Shown here in pieces: positions 11,398 through 25,429 of a stretch of 64,000 nucleotides of DNA. Position numbers and translations under genes: made by a program. Under the pieces are notes generated by a model. The model made no database searches, was not told the DNA's origin, and saw only the letters and a list, made by a program, of their open reading frames with translations. The stretch's first letter is position 1. Every line of letters starts with the position of its first letter. The DNA is from Chamaea fasciata (lineage: Eukaryota; Chordata; Aves; Passeriformes; Sylviidae), in assembly GCA_029207755.1 (NCBI GenBank), contig JARCOQ010000002.1:43355744-43419743 (forward strand), read 5' to 3'.

Positions 11398-11850
11398 TTA
11401 GGAAGGACTTAAGAAGATCACCTAACCTCATCATCAGGCAGCTTTCCCTCGGTCTATCCTCTATTACTTGTTCTTAGAAATGAGGGGTGATGGGGATGTA
11501 GGCCTCCCTCGTGAGCCTGTCTCTTCATTGTCACCTCAGCTGGGAACTGTTTTCCCTGATGAAACCATCTCCTCCTCAGCTAAGCCTATGACAACATGTC
11601 CTAACGCCAGGGGATATGAACAGAGTTTATTCTTTCCTCCTTAGAGCTACCTTCTACATATTTGGACATTGTGTCCCCACAACCCTTATTTCTAGACTAA
11701 ACAATACCAAATCCTTCAGCTTTCCTTGCCGTCCATGATTCCTGATCCTCGATCCATCTTGTTTTCTGAATTCTTTCCATTTTGGTATGTTTCCTTTCTA
11801 AATCATCATTTCCAAAGCAGGATATGTTTTGTTTGTAAGGATGATGTGCA
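11398..11850 (-). mobile_element. Old CR1/L3-like LINE 3' fragment
   Basis: Read as antisense of a CR1/L3 3' region, the sequence shows typical stretches. These include CATTGTGTCCCCACAACC near 11668, TTTCTAGACTAAACAATACC near 11690 and CTTCAGCTTTCCTTGCCGTCC near 11716. In CR1 antisense order these match the landmarks 'TCTCCAGACTAAACAAACCC' and 'CTTTCCTCATAGGTCATG'. The copy is clearly more diverged from the standard bird CR1 than the 28.1 kb copy, so it is probably an ancient insertion. It has no coding capacity. Both boundaries are approximate. Confidence 0.6.
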
Positions 11851-12389
11851 CATGTTTCTCTTCCTTTCACACCACACTTCCAACCCAAATGTTTCCCTGC
11901 TTTTTTATTAACTGAAGACAGGTGTAGCTGTGGGGAGAGGTACAGGGAGGTTGGCAGTCCATCCTTGATAATTTACAAAAACGTTTTTTATTCTCCATGA
12001 TATGGAAAGCCATTTAGCAAAGTTAAATACATTCATTTTATATTTCTTAAGTGGCATTATAACTGTTGAACTCAGAAAATATACATGGAGCTATTAAAAT
12101 ATTTGGATAGTTTAAGTTTAGATGAGATTCCAGCAGATATTCCTATCACACTTATTTCTCAATATGAAAGCTGTGACCCAGCATTCCTCCTGAACCACCA
12201 GGATATGGGCCCTGGTTATCAAGCAAAGCCAAATGGTTTTTGCTTTTAAATTCTGTTAATTTAATTGACAGAAAGGTTATCACTACTGAGGTGCACACAT
12301 TGGGGTGGAAAGCTCAGCTGTAGGACAATAGTGGGCTTGAATTATTTTACGATTCAAGCTTGAGGGGAAAAAAAAGGTTGTTACTGTAA

Positions 12390-12480
12390 TCATAGAACCA
12401 TAGAATGATTCGGGCTGGGGGAGACCCTAAAGGTCATTCAATTTCAATGTCTCTGCCAAAAATGCCAGATCCTTCAAAAC
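12390..12480 (-). mobile_element. CR1 LINE 3'-end fragment
   Basis: It begins TCATAGAACCATAGAATGATTCGGG, read here in two parts as the 3'-terminal TCATAGAA/CATAGAATG repeat followed by the CR1 tail. It continues through GGGAGACCCTAAAGGTCATTC and CTGCCAAA. This is the antisense of the last ~90 bp of a CR1 element, so the element's sense strand is minus. It is strongly 5'-truncated, as most CR1 copies are. Confidence 0.8.
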
Positions 12481-15400
12481 AAAAGACTGTTGCATAAACT
12501 TTGTTAAAAATTAAACTTTTTAGATCACAAAGTAGGAAAACTAAAATATGAAAAAAATGGTTGACACAGCGTCGAAGAAAGATTCCTTCAGATGGCTGGA
12601 AGAGTGAAAATGTTCATTGCCGTGAAAGCAGAGGATTTGGGTCAGAGTAACAGCAGAGAGGACTGGAAGGGGTGGAAGGAGATGGGGAGGAAGAAGAGGT
12701 TCAGAGCTCGCAGCCACAGAGCTGCTGAGTCAAGAAGTGCCACATGCAGCGAGAGGGGACATGGAGGCATCAGGGGCATTGCATTTTCAAATTACTTCAC
12801 TGAAAGCCATGATTTTTCTTAAGGGAGCGTGACTTTTTTTCCCCATGACTTTTTTTAAATGTTGCACTTAGATGATCTAGTTCTCATAGGAGGTTTTCTT
12901 TCAAGGCAGCTCTCTGACATGGGGTTGGGCAGCATCAGCAATACAGCAGTGCCACACATTACAACATTTTGCACACAGCTTCAATACAGAAACACCTTAC
13001 AATTATTTTAATGTAACTGGGATATAAGCTAATGTCATTCCTGAGAAATAAAGCATGTAGCATAGATAATCACTGCTGGATGCTCCTGGACCATCTTTGT
13101 GGAACGTAGATGACATGGCAAACTTACCAGCTTCACATGTATTTGCAGTTGTCAAAACATAGTTGCCTGTGGGATGTGTACTTGGTCATGAAAATAGAAA
13201 ATAAACTAAAAAAAAGCCAGCTTAAAATTATTGTCAAGGAGAGAACTGGCATTTATTAAAAAGAAATCTGAAGTAGTTATCACAGGACTATCATGTTGAT
13301 TCTGCTGCTCTTCAAGGTTCACAGAATAATTTCTGCACTGAAGAGATTTGCTCTTGGCTCGAAGACTTACAGGTCAGTGGAAACTGTTGATCCTGAGAGG
13401 CCTGTCAAGAAAAATGAGTGAATTATGGGGTTTGGCTAAGTCTTATGCTTACCAGGCCAATTTCAGTAACCAAGGCAGCAAAAAAATCCGTTTCAATTGA
13501 ACCGAAATTAAAATGTGTAAAAATGTACTCGTAGGTTTTGCAGGATTTCCAGTGTTTTGCAGTGGGACATAATGACACATATTTTTATGTTCCCAGGACA
13601 ATTCTGCTGGTTTCAAAAGATTGAGCTGACACTAATGTCACGTGATCTGCTTATTCTACAATATTTTCTGGCTTTGTGCTTTATTTAATGCTTTGCAATT
13701 TCCTTTGGATGCCCTAATTTTACAATTACCTCGCTGCATCAATGAGGAAAAGTAAAAAGCTGCTAGAGGAAGCTTATTTCACCCACAAATTCATCAGCAG
13801 TCCAGGCCTTTCCTAGCTTACCTTTCCTTCTCCTGCACCTGAATGCAAACCCATTAAGAACAATCTGGGAAATCTCCACCTCTGCATTCACACTCAAGAT
13901 GCTCGTAAATCATATTTCTTTAACAGGGGTTTCTAACCTGATGTTAATGAAACCTCTGGGGTAGCACCATGTCTGAGAAGGAGCTGGTGCCATAAAGGAG
14001 GTTGATATATGGTTACAAATCATCAGTGTTATCAGTGAAAACCCTTGGAATTACATCACTGCAAGAGCTCTCCCTTTCTTTTTATTCTGAGAAGTTTCCA
14101 TAGGCAGAATAATAAAAATTCTGCGTAGCACCTCATGCATAGTTTACACTGCAAATTCTGGAGCCCTGGCTGCTCCACCACAGGGGTCCCAAAGCACCAC
14201 AGCCGTGCTGCTGCCCATCTGCTGCCAGCCCCTCCAGACCACTCCAGCAGTGTGAAAGGCTCTGTACTCCCCCCAAAAGATGCCTTTCATTTAAGATCCC
14301 TTCCCAGAACTGGGCCAGTGGGAGGAGGCCGGCACTCAGATGCAGAGCTGTGCTACACATTGCAGGACTTTGCTGGGAAACGTGGTGGGTGCTTTGTGAA
14401 GTGGTGGGGTGGCACACAGGGTGTAGGAGCTGCCCCTCTGCCTCCTGAGTCTGGATCTGAAGGTATAATGTCAGCTTTTTAAGTTGTGACATAAAAAACA
14501 GACTCTTAAACCACAGCCCCTCACACTGTCCAGCAGATTGATGTCATTTGCAGACTCATTAACCTGCTAAATCACAGAGATATTCCAGAATATTGCAGCT
14601 GCCTGCCTCTTCCTCTTTCAAACCCTCTGAAAACAGAGCGCTGCTGGTGGTATTTCACCCCACCAGGCAGCCCTGGCCATTCCATAACACCAGCATGCTC
14701 TATCCTTGTCTCCCCTTGCATCCATCCCCTCAGCTCTGGGATGGCTATCCCATGTTTCTCACTATACACCAAATGGAGCTCAGCAAAGAGGATGAGTGTT
14801 TTCAGCTCTGCCTCCAGCTGCTGCCTACCCCAACCTAAAAAAAGTATTTCTTCAAGCTCCATGTCTTAAAGACTGCAGAAAATAAGGTGAGCTTGACTGT
14901 GGCTTCGGCTGCTTTATTGCCTAGTGGGCATATGTGGAGTGTAATTGTCATAAGAGCGTTAGATAATGAGCTATGAGCATGGCAATGGGGATAACAAATG
15001 ATTTGCTCTTCCAGGGGGTCACACCAGAAAGCTAACAATCATCACTGAGGGGTCCTTCTTTTACTTAGGGCTTTGAATACTATAAAACGGTCTGTACAAT
15101 ATATACCATGTTAGGGAATAGTAATACCCTGCTGCTAAATTAATATCTAGATGACCTTATGGAAGGGTTTTCATTATAAAAATTTATTTTCTTTCTGGCC
15201 TATATATTGATCAATGTGGAGTGAGTATCATTTTGTCTACTAGTTGTTGCTGTTCTCAAGTGGGAATTAATATGAACCAGGAGCTTTCTTGGCTCACAAG
15301 TCATTCAGCTCTCTGCATAAAGCACTGTAATTTTACACAGTCCCTGTAAACTGGAGCATTATATCAGCTGTGGTGCTTACCAGTTAAGTGGTAATGTTCA

Positions 15401-18400
15401 TTTGTGAGTGAGACCATAGAGTTACTGCAGCTAAATAATCCCACAATACTGTAGAAAATTTCACAGGATGGCAATAAACATAAAAATGACAATTGAAGTG
15501 CAGCTCAGAACAACAATTGTGGCTGATAAAAAGTCACTGGTGTCTTAGCTGCCCCACATGAGGGATGTCAAGGATGGCGGTATCCAAAAACCTCCAAGAA
15601 CTCTTCATTTGCCTGATCTCAAAGTTAAAATTTTCTTGCCACAATCTCACTTCTCTCCCTTTGCTTTCTACAGTTACCTTCAGCAAGGAATATTTTCCCA
15701 GGCGTAAACCAAATTGTTTTCCCTTGTTTCATCCCTATTTGTTGTTTGTTCCTCTTTCTGAATAACTGCCATTAGTCATTTGTTCTCAGTGGTGCTCACA
15801 TGCTGCCTGTGTCTGGGGGACTTTGAGGCTAGCTGGCAGCAGAAAGCAGGCTGCAGGCCAGAGACTTTGTTCTGGTCTGTACATCACCCTGACCTGCAGG
15901 TTGGCTACCATTGATCCTGGCTGTTAGACCCTGCTTTTCTGCAAAATGAATTGAAGGCCAGCTGATCATGAGGCTTCTCTACTAAATGTCTTGTTATGCT
16001 TCATAGCTCTGTGTTTGTAGCTTTCCAGCCAGCTTTAATCCATGTGACAACGTTCATTTCGAGGCCAGTTTTGATTATTATTCTTTGGTGTGAGATACCC
16101 TATAATTTGCTTCCCTAAAATCCCAGAATATTTCCTTTACGTCATTGCTTTTGTCCAGTAATAGTAAAACTCCATCATAAAATGTAATCAAGACTGTTTG
16201 GCAAGATCTTTCATTTAGAAACACATGTGGCTTATTGCACATAATTGCACTGCCCTCTTGATGTTTCATGATCATATTTCCAATCTTAATGTTGTATTAA
16301 TGTAGAGGGAAGGGAGGGACATACACACATTTGTTTCATACCTGACCAATCTTTTTTTTTATGTGTTTACACTTCCCATAATGTAGAGCACATATGCAAG
16401 GGAGCTATGTTATTTTTCCATGTGGTTTAGGTTGTTTATTTTGTCATTAGTTCTCAGTGAGAAGGTCATCCTTTCCCCCCGATGTTTATTACTTTCCAAA
16501 CTGAAAAAGATTTCTCTCATAGCTTGCATTGCAGACCTAATACTTGTAAAATGCATGAACGATGCCAACACAGTAATGGTTTCAAGAACTTTCTATACAC
16601 AGAGCTGGTTTACCACCACACCATGGCTCATCACAATTTAATAGAGAGACGTAGCTTTTAATTAGTAAACCAAATCTTGGCCAATTTGAAAACACTGTGT
16701 ATGGGATGTGAGAAGGGGGGTTATGTGAGAGATTTGGAACAGATTTGATGCACTGGTTTCTCTCAGTTTTTCTGTTTACTTCCATTCTTTAAGTTATTAT
16801 CACATATTACCTACAAGAAGGAAAAAAGGGTGACAAACAGGAAACATTTGGATGTTGACACAGTGTAAAAGACTAGTGCAGATTTGATAATTCCATTTTC
16901 AGCCTTAACCTTTATACCTTTCTGGCCCTTCGTAGGTATATATACATCTCTGAAAATGTAGAGTACATAAGCATGGAGGTTCCTGAGGTTTAAATATATT
17001 ATCTCTACTAAAGAATTTTCTCTTTGCAGATTTTGTGATCACTGTGGGTGTACTCAGCTACTTTTGCATAGGTTATTACTGACTGCAAGCAGAGCAGGCT
17101 TCAAAATTAGCTCGTATACACATTATAGAGAACTGACAAGAACAAGTTAATACATTGCAGTTTCAGGTATCCATGAGCCTGAGGGTGTATATATGTATAT
17201 GGTTTTTGCCTTTGGAAATCTTACAGATATGTTTCCTTGAGGAAATGAAAGATGCATATTCAGTATATACTGTAAAAATTGTTGGGTTTGGGAGGGGGTG
17301 GCTCAAATTTCTGATGTGTCTGAAGTTGAAATTCTTCATACAGAGTCTCTATTTTTGCCTTGATAGCATGAGAACACTGGTGGGACTTGCTCGAGAAGTT
17401 TATTTTGCTAGCCAAAAGCTGACTAGGCATCTCTGAGCAGCAGGTGGTAAGGACAAGAGATAGGTTGAACTAAATCACCATAATGAACAGCGTTTGATTT
17501 AAGGAGAAAGAAATTGTTTTAATCACACCAAATTCCACTTGTGACTTTCTCCTCAGCTGAGGCAAGCTGTAACTACTTTATGTTGAGCAAAATATAAATC
17601 TTTTGATCTGATACTATAGTAGCCAAAATGTCAGAGATAATGTTACTTGATTTAGAGTTTGTGGCATCCACTTGATAAGGAAAGGTGAGAGCCATGTTGT
17701 AGAGCAATGCAGCAATAATCATACCAAATGTCAGGACAGAAACCGTTTCTTTTCCTCATGGTGGGATTTTTGCTACAGTCAAGTCCTAAACCAGTATTTT
17801 ACATCAGTTGTCCTGAGGGCAAGGTTGGCAGCTATTTGCAATTCAGCATTTTTGTAAGTTTGTCCCAGAAATATTTTCAACTGAGTCTGCTGCACTTTCA
17901 CAGAAGCCACACTGATCACCATGTCTCATGCCTGGACAGGCAGACTTTGGGCTTGGCTGAGACATGCAGTGAGTCACCTGAGAGAGAGATGCGACTTTTC
18001 AACACCTCAGGGATGGAAAACTCAGATCCTGTCTCTAAATTAAGTTATCCTCTAGAAAACTGCTGAGTCAGCCTCTAAATTAACTCAATACTATTTTCTG
18101 TTCTGAAATCATAGTGCTTGGGTAAATTTGTTCAGCTCCCATGGTACCATCAGAAGTAGCCAAATGGGAAACAGTGATGCCCAGCTGAAAATGGAAGGGG
18201 CAATGTCCAGGGGAGGAGAAGTAATTAGGGATAATCAGGCTCAAGTTTGAGGGAAATCTGTCCCACTAAATTTATTATTAAAAACGTGAAAAAACATCTC
18301 AAACAAGCCAAGGTTTAAAATGTTTCAGATTCTGAACATCACTTTAGTTTAAAAACTTACTAAAATACAGCTGCATGGATAGTAGCTGTAAAAATCCATG

Positions 18401-18880
18401 CACCTTCTGATGCATTGCCTTGGCTGGCATTCAGAAAGAGTCAAGTCATCGAGTATTCTGATAAAGTACCTCACAAGCACTGCTGGAGATGGGAGTCTCA
18501 ACTGTCTTTGCACCTTCCCAGCAACACTGTGGCAATCCCTGAACAGCCCAAACTAGGGATGCTGTGGGTCTCCCCTGTCCCACCTTAGTGATGGCTGTCG
18601 GGGAAAATAATCTCGCAAGGTCACAACCAAAACGTATTTCTAGAAAACTGATACTCTAGAATTTTTTTTAAATAAATAAGACTGTGACTCAAACAAACAA
18701 CAACAAAAAATTCCATGCCCTTCCATGAGTTTTCTGATGCTTAAGTTGTCTTTGGAAAAGGTGATTATTATTGACAGTTTAGCTTCTTACGTAAAAACAA
18801 AGAATTTTGAGGGAGAGTTTCTTTTCTCTCTGTTAAATTGTGTATGAAAGGATTTGGAATGAATATGCAAATGTGTAAAA
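12481..18880. other. Non-coding AT-rich DNA
   Basis: I see no exon, RNA gene or nameable repeat. Open frames near 14133-14492 on both strands overlap each other and look like chance frames in a locally GC-richer patch. Confidence 0.5.
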
Positions 18881-18924
18881 GAAAATAGGCAGTAATTGTG
18901 TGGAAAATGGACAGTAATTGTGTG
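18881..18924. repeat. 22-bp tandem duplication
   Basis: Two adjacent 22-bp copies (18881-18902 and 18903-18924) share GAAAAT..CAGTAATTGTGTG. They differ at only two positions (AGG versus GGA after GAAAAT). The high identity suggests a fairly recent local duplication. Confidence 0.8.
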
Positions 18925-21693
18925 TAAACCTAAAGAAACACATATTTTCCAGTTGTTTATGATTGTTGTCATCCATGGGCAAGGTGATTGCAAATGACAT
19001 CTGTCTGTGCCTGTCTATAGTGAGCTTCCCACTTCCTACTATCAGAAAAGACAGGATTGCTTCCCTTGGCCTTTCTAGGTGTAACTGCTCCTTAGCACAG
19101 TGTGTTCATGCATTGCTCATTTTCCCTCTCATCTGTCAAAACACAGTATCACACTATACCAGCTCAGGCTTTCTGGATCAAAAGAGTGGCAGATCAAAAT
19201 TTTACCTTGATCACCATAAAACTGTAATACCATGTTTCTTTCCCCCATGACATAATGGGAAGGTCTCCTTTAGAGTAAATCAAAGAAAGGCACTATAATT
19301 TGTCCTGCTTGTCCTGGAGGGTTTGCATCTATGCCTTTCTGGCTCTGCACTTTCTTCAGCCCCTCACATGTACACACATTCAAGTGCACAGACTCCTAGA
19401 TGGAGTCATCATTTTCCTGTCCATTATTTTCCTGCCTGCTCTGGTTTTGTCCTGTAGTTTTCAGCCAAGGCTCTGGCCACCAGTGGGGCAACATTGTCCC
19501 AGTGTGCAAGCCCTTGTTCCACCCTTTCAGCAAGCCCTTGCGAGTTCCTCCTGCTCAGCCTGTCCACAGGCAGCTGCAACAGGAGCCAAACAGGTGGTCT
19601 CTGCTTCCAGCTGGGAAGAGAGCAGGTATCCTGCCCTCCTGCAGCTGGAGAGACAGGAGATGTCTGCAGTCATAAAATCCAAATTGTATGATCTTCATAA
19701 ACCCACACAACTTTATCTCCACAGGACAGATGAGTCCAGCACATGGATTGGGATGAGCAGGAGAGCAGCTCGACTGAAAAGAGCTGCTGCAGTCCCCAGG
19801 TAAGGGTGAACATCCTGAAGATCCAACCCGGGACTATGCTTTTCACGTTGGACTCGTGGGCTGGATGGATCTTGTTATTTACTGCATTGTTTGTGGCCAG
19901 AAAGGATCCCTGGCACTAATGACTGTGACCTCTGCTTTGAACCTGGGTAATTGCCATTTGCTCAGAGCACACATGGTGTTGCACTGCAGTCATTGCAGCA
20001 CCAGAGAAGTAGCAAGTCCACATTGCTTTCCAAGAGATCATTTCAATTCTGCTTCCCAAAGTTTGGCTTTGCACAGCACATACAGGCAGCTGGTTTGCAT
20101 GAAGACCTCATCACCTGGGAGTGTGCCAAAATCCCTCAAATGCCTGTCCCTGAGCTCAGACGATACCTGCGAGGAGAACTCTGCCTCTCACTGTGCCTTT
20201 CCTGGTGATGGCAACAGCAGAGAACTGGCCACTGGTTCACAACTCTGCTGCATACCGGGTCACTGCTGGCAAGGGATCTTGTGGCTTGGCCTCTGAAGTC
20301 AGGATTTGTCTGCAGATGTTTCTGAATTATGTGGACAAGATGGAAGCTATAAACTGCTGAAAGTGAAGACATTTGCAAAAGAGGCCAGATAAGGCAAACG
20401 AGTCCTTTTTCTTGTCTCCACTGACATCCATCCCTGCGTTGGCGTGTCAAGCAGAGATGAACATTTCCTAAGTAAGAAATCATATGTTGATCTGGCTAAC
20501 AAATTGCCAGAGCCATTCTGTGAAGTGCCTCAGACACTAAATCTGAAATCAATTCTCTTTTCTCACCCTGAATCCTGCTTTTTTACATCCACATTCCTGC
20601 TTTTCACATTGTGTGTCATGACGTGAGCCCCACCTTGGGATCATAACAAGGTGGCCCCTCACCACTTCCATTCCCTTGGGCCTCTTGTATTACCTGCTTC
20701 TGGTGAGAGCCTGCCCACACACCTTCACTTTTACATTCCTGCAAATATACCATGTATTTCTCTATGAATCTTTCTGCTGACTCAAAAGGCTATCACTTAC
20801 TTCACACAGCTACTTCTCCATGCAAAGGGCCCAGTTCCTCTGTTGTGCAATCTGTCTGTTTGATCTTCTGACAGAAAAAAAGAGACATTTGCTATTTCCT
20901 CAGCATGCAAGAGACAATCAACCCTTCTATGGGGTAATGACTTGACAGAAATAATGTACAGTCCCTTTCCTATTCTTAGAATCAAACAGTAGCATGTAAT
21001 TCACTCTGAAAATTGTCCCTGCACTGCCTGCATGTGTACTCCCAATAGCTTTTTGAGATGCCTACAGTAATAAAAGAGGTGGGAATTACGGCTTCTCTCT
21101 GGAATTGTATTGCTGGACATCAGCTAATTAATAAATCATAGCAACAAGCTGTATGTTGGATGAGTAAAGTTAGGCACCTTTCGAAACTGTTTGTCCCATT
21201 TAACTTCCAGCAAGTCTTCTAGTCTGCTGTTTCCTTACAACTCAAGTTATTGATACTTTGCCCCTTAAAGTGATCTCAAATGCTGCCTTTCCAGTTTGTC
21301 CTGCCCGGCTGGGCTGGCTCCTGGTGCTGGAGGGCTGGAGGTGGAGGGCCCCTGATGCAGCGTCACCAGGGCTCTCACGCTGTGCCCCAAGGGTTTTGTG
21401 ACCGCAGCCAGATCTGGCACTGCAGGGCATGAGCTTTGGTTCACCCAGCCTGTGGTCCAGCCAGCCCGTGGGGTGTCTTCCAGACAGCCCTCGCACACTT
21501 CCTCCCCAGTACTTTTCCACTTGCTCACTGATGTATCTAACCTTATTTCTGAGGTTTGCTAAACATGCAGCCAGCTTCAAGCAAACCACGGAACCCAAAC
21601 AAAAGAAAACTCATTCCTCATTTTCCTCACCAGACCCAAACAGCATCTATAACACTTCCCCAATTTAAACATGTGAGATTTGCCTGCCAGCCA
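18925..21693. other. Non-coding DNA with a GC-richer patch
   Basis: Open frames at 19300-19803 (167 codons, overlapping frames) and 19856-20296 (146 codons) have no recognisable domains and are not supported as genes. A GC-richer patch lies at about 21290-21500. No repeat family was identified. Confidence 0.45.
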
Positions 21694-21750
21694 CTGGAAA
21701 AACAAAACAAAACAAAACAAAACAAAACAAAACAAAACAAAACAAAAAAC
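21694..21750. repeat. (AAAAC)n pentanucleotide microsatellite
   Basis: About ten near-perfect copies of AAAAC/AACAA are followed by an A-rich imperfect tail to about 21775. Such arrays often grow from the A-rich tail of a retrotransposed sequence, but no element body is recognisable next to it. Confidence 0.9.
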
Positions 21751-21775
21751 AACACAAAAAAACCCCCAAACAAAT

Positions 21776-24700
21776 CTTTGGGAAATGGTGGTCAAGCTGA
21801 GATACAGCACTGCACATCTCTTTGCATCTCATGCCCTTGCGTCCACTCTTGGGTATCCAGACCTTGGATCAGCACCTTGCACCCTTGGTTATCCAATGAG
21901 TTGCAGCTTAAATCTTTTTGACTTCCTGAGCATGTTTTTTAACACTATTCTCTGGATTTACTTCTGATGTGGGAGAGCTATTTCTGGTAGGTCCTTTGGC
22001 ACTGTGGCATCTTCTTGACACTGTGTGAAAGGCACCCATTGTCCTGGTGCACCTGCAGCCCCCTAGGCACTGTCTGCCACTGTCTTGTCATTTGGGCTAA
22101 AAAAAAAAAACTCCACTGTATCCTTTGATTACCTAGGAAGAGTAACTTTCCTTGCTTTTAGGTAGCATATTGTTTTAAAATGGGGTATTCTGCAAATAGA
22201 TTTGCTACAAGCAAAACAGAAAGCCTTGGATCAGCAATCCCAGCCAACAGCTCATGAAAGTGAAGTGACTCTAAATGACTGTGCACAAGGTCACTTTTTT
22301 TAGATGTCTGTGGAAATCCACTCCTTCTGTGCAATTTCCTTTTTGCTCCAGTCCTCAGGATAAGATGGACTGGCAAACCATAGACTGTTTCTATTCTCTT
22401 AGCCCATAAGAAATAATTGTGAAGTTCAGCCAAACAACAGCAGCCTCTGGAGACAGAGAACATCAGCAGCACTGCTCTCTAGTGCCCTTTGCCCTTTATA
22501 GGCACTCAGCCCCAAAAATGCCACTGGCTTTCCTCCTCCTCCATGCAAAACTTCCTTACTACTTCTTTCTTCACCCTCACACTTTTACCTTTCTCCTCTC
22601 TGTTTCCCTCCATACTGCGGTGCTTTTGCACCAGCCAACCTGTCTGGTTTTATTCTCTCAGGACACTGCTGCTCCAGTGGTCCAGCATCTCTGGCTGTCC
22701 CAGAAAGCCACCTTTTCCTTGTCTGACCCTCTGAGAACTCTTCCACTTGCCTTGGAAAGTGCTCACATCCTGCCCAGCTGCTGAGAGTCCCTCAACCATA
22801 TTCCACCATATGGCACCGCATCCCCCCACTTTATCTCATGGAAAATATCAAGATAATTAGACCTGCCTCACTGTGATTCATGTAACCATCTGTCTGGGCT
22901 TCCCACTGCTTGAGTGCTCTGATACCCACCCTGCTAGCCAGAATATAAGTGGGCTTTTACTGTCCAAATTTTTTAATCTAAACAAACATGAAAGGCCAAA
23001 TTCTGCTCTGGGCTCCGTTTGCACAAATCCCACTTGTGACATTAAATGGGGCTATTTGAATCAGTGTGAGCGTGGAGTTTGGCCCAAAGCTTTCCAGCTG
23101 ATTTATGGTGTCCATCTGGCTGCTCTTAATCAAGGAGAGCCTGGCCTGAGCACAGTTTTTAAACAACACAGTTATACAGAAAGCTCAGCTACGGCCACAG
23201 CCATGCTTGTTACCAGGAATGGTGACGCAGCTCTGTCCCTCCTCTGTCACTTTCCTTTGTCTCCTGAGCTTTCAGGCACTCCCTGTCTGCTCAAGTTGGA
23301 CCCTTATGTAAACCCTCTGAAATGGGGATGATGAAAGTTTGGAGAAAGCTTGGCTGTGGCCAGTTTAACTGCTAATGGGACTGCTCCTGTAAAGCACTCT
23401 TCACCGTGGGTTATTGCACATGTCTTCAGCTGTAGGGAAGAAGCTGGGAGATTAAGTGGTTTTATCCCAGCTCTGCTTAATACCCAAGGTGTTGGTTGCA
23501 GTTAACAGGACCTTGAGCAGACCTGGTCTCCTGAAATATGTGCTGTGTCAGCAGCATCAGTGCTCCTGACATCCCTTTCCCCAAAGGCATCGGCCATGCA
23601 GAGCTTTTGTCCTCTGTCCCAGGAACCAGCGCTGCAACGGGGTCCAGCTCCCATGGCATGGTGCTACCAGCATCATCTTCCCTGGGGCATCCAGCTCTCC
23701 CCGGGATCCATCTCCTGGCCCTATCTGGATAGTCACTGTGAGAGTCCAGCTCTGGCTTGTGGGAAGTGTTCAACTGAGATGTGGAGTGGGATGGGGGTGG
23801 AAACACCCCTTGTACCCAAACAAATGGGGCACCATCCCAGTGTGTATGACAAGCAGTGATGGGTATACCTGCATCAGACTCTTTCTAGTCATTTTAGGAA
23901 TGAAGAATTTAAATCCTCCAGGATGCAATCTTTCAAAAATCATGTTGTGTGGCCTGCTTTTCCAACCAGGCTGTCCACCTTGCACCACTGACCTAGTGAA
24001 AGCCCATCAGCACACAGTCAGTCCAATTTCTGATGCAAATGTCTTAGCACTGAAAAAGAACATTTTTGAAACTGAAATCTGTGTATTTTCTTCATATTGA
24101 AGATAAATTACTCCTACAGTTCCTTACAGCCTTTGTGACATGCTCAACATCTGCACTATTTTAAGACCACTGCTCTTGAAACCCAGTGAACACTGGAGAA
24201 TCTCAGCTTGCCTTTAAGAATTGAAAAAGCTCCTTTTCCCTGACTTTTCAAAAAACAAACAAAAAAAATCCTCGTATCGAAACAAAGGAGCCTGCAGTGT
24301 AGAGGTTACAAAATCAGTCAAAAAGCAAATAGAAGTGATGTGAGCCTGTTAATTTTAAAATCTCAAAATTTCTGAATGCTAGGAATTGGTGGCACAAAAT
24401 TTCCATACAGACAATTAAGTGAGTCTTCTAATCAGTCAGCATGATAGAAAGTCTTTTGGATGCTACCCACAGGATTTGTTATTTTTATAACTCTTGGCTC
24501 GTTTCAGTTATTTTTTAAATTATTCTATCTCATTACAGTTTGATGTTAATTAGCATATAGTTGAAAAAAGAAAATGTGTTAAATCTGAAAACCAGGAAGA
24601 AGCAGAAAAAAAAAAAAAAAGCCCTAAGTTTCCAAAAGCAATGCCACTGCAGCCATGTTTCCTAATCATTTCATGCAGAAATTAATCCAAAAGTGATGTC

Positions 24701-25429
24701 AAGAACCTACATTTCACCTTTTTTCCTCAAGCCAACAAAGTCTCAGAGGGCTACAGCTCAGGTATGTTTGAAGTGACACATTATATGAAATTTTTCAAAG
24801 ACTCTTACAAAGCAGAGGGTCTGGAGCTGTGTAGGGTCATTCTGCAGAGTCTCCCCATGTTCTAGCACTTCAGCACTGCCTGGCCTGGCCATGCAAGTGC
24901 CAAAGATGAACTCTTGGGCATCACTTGGAGAAAGATTTATCTGTTTGGTGAATTGAAACCCAGGACTTAAATATCTTTTTTTTTTTTTTTTTTTTCAAAC
25001 AATAGGGGACTTCAGGGAGATGTGAAAGCAAAGGGGGAAGACTCAGTCCTGCTGTGTGTGCAGGCAGGAGCCTGGGTTCCCACAGAAGCAGACTGACTCC
25101 TCTGCTCATCAACTTTTTGGGTCCAATCTGAATCTGATGTAAACTGGTACCCAGTTCCCGAGGACAGAAAGGAGAATGCTAGAAGGCACCTCAACTCTGC
25201 ATTTGCATCCTTTGCCATCCTCCCAGGATAGACCATCCTCCCCCTTCACTGTTTTTCAAGTATCTTCCTCAAGAGAGCTGGCATTAAAAAAAAAAAAAAA
25301 AAGAGGCATACGATAATAAAGATAACTGCTTAAAATTTTTCTCATTAATGACTTTGCCTTTTCTCTGCCCTTAAGCCATTTTTTAATCCCTTTCAGCATT
25401 TTCTTGCCTATTGAATGCCATGCTTTCTG
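21776..25429. other. Non-coding DNA
   Basis: No supported exon. It contains homopolymer tracts, among them an A-run at about 22099-22110 and one at about 24606-24621. Frames at 22419-22784, 22873-23331 and 23545-23859 overlap alternatives and carry no recognised motif. Confidence 0.45.
24976..24995. repeat. Poly(T) tract, 20 bp
   Basis: An uninterrupted run of 20 T. On the minus strand this would be a poly(A) tail, but no retrocopy is recognisable to its right. Confidence 0.9.

Noticed and set aside
19300..20296. 167- and 146-codon frames as possible genes
   Set aside because: Neighbouring frames are equally open, there is no domain, and no splice structure is convincing.
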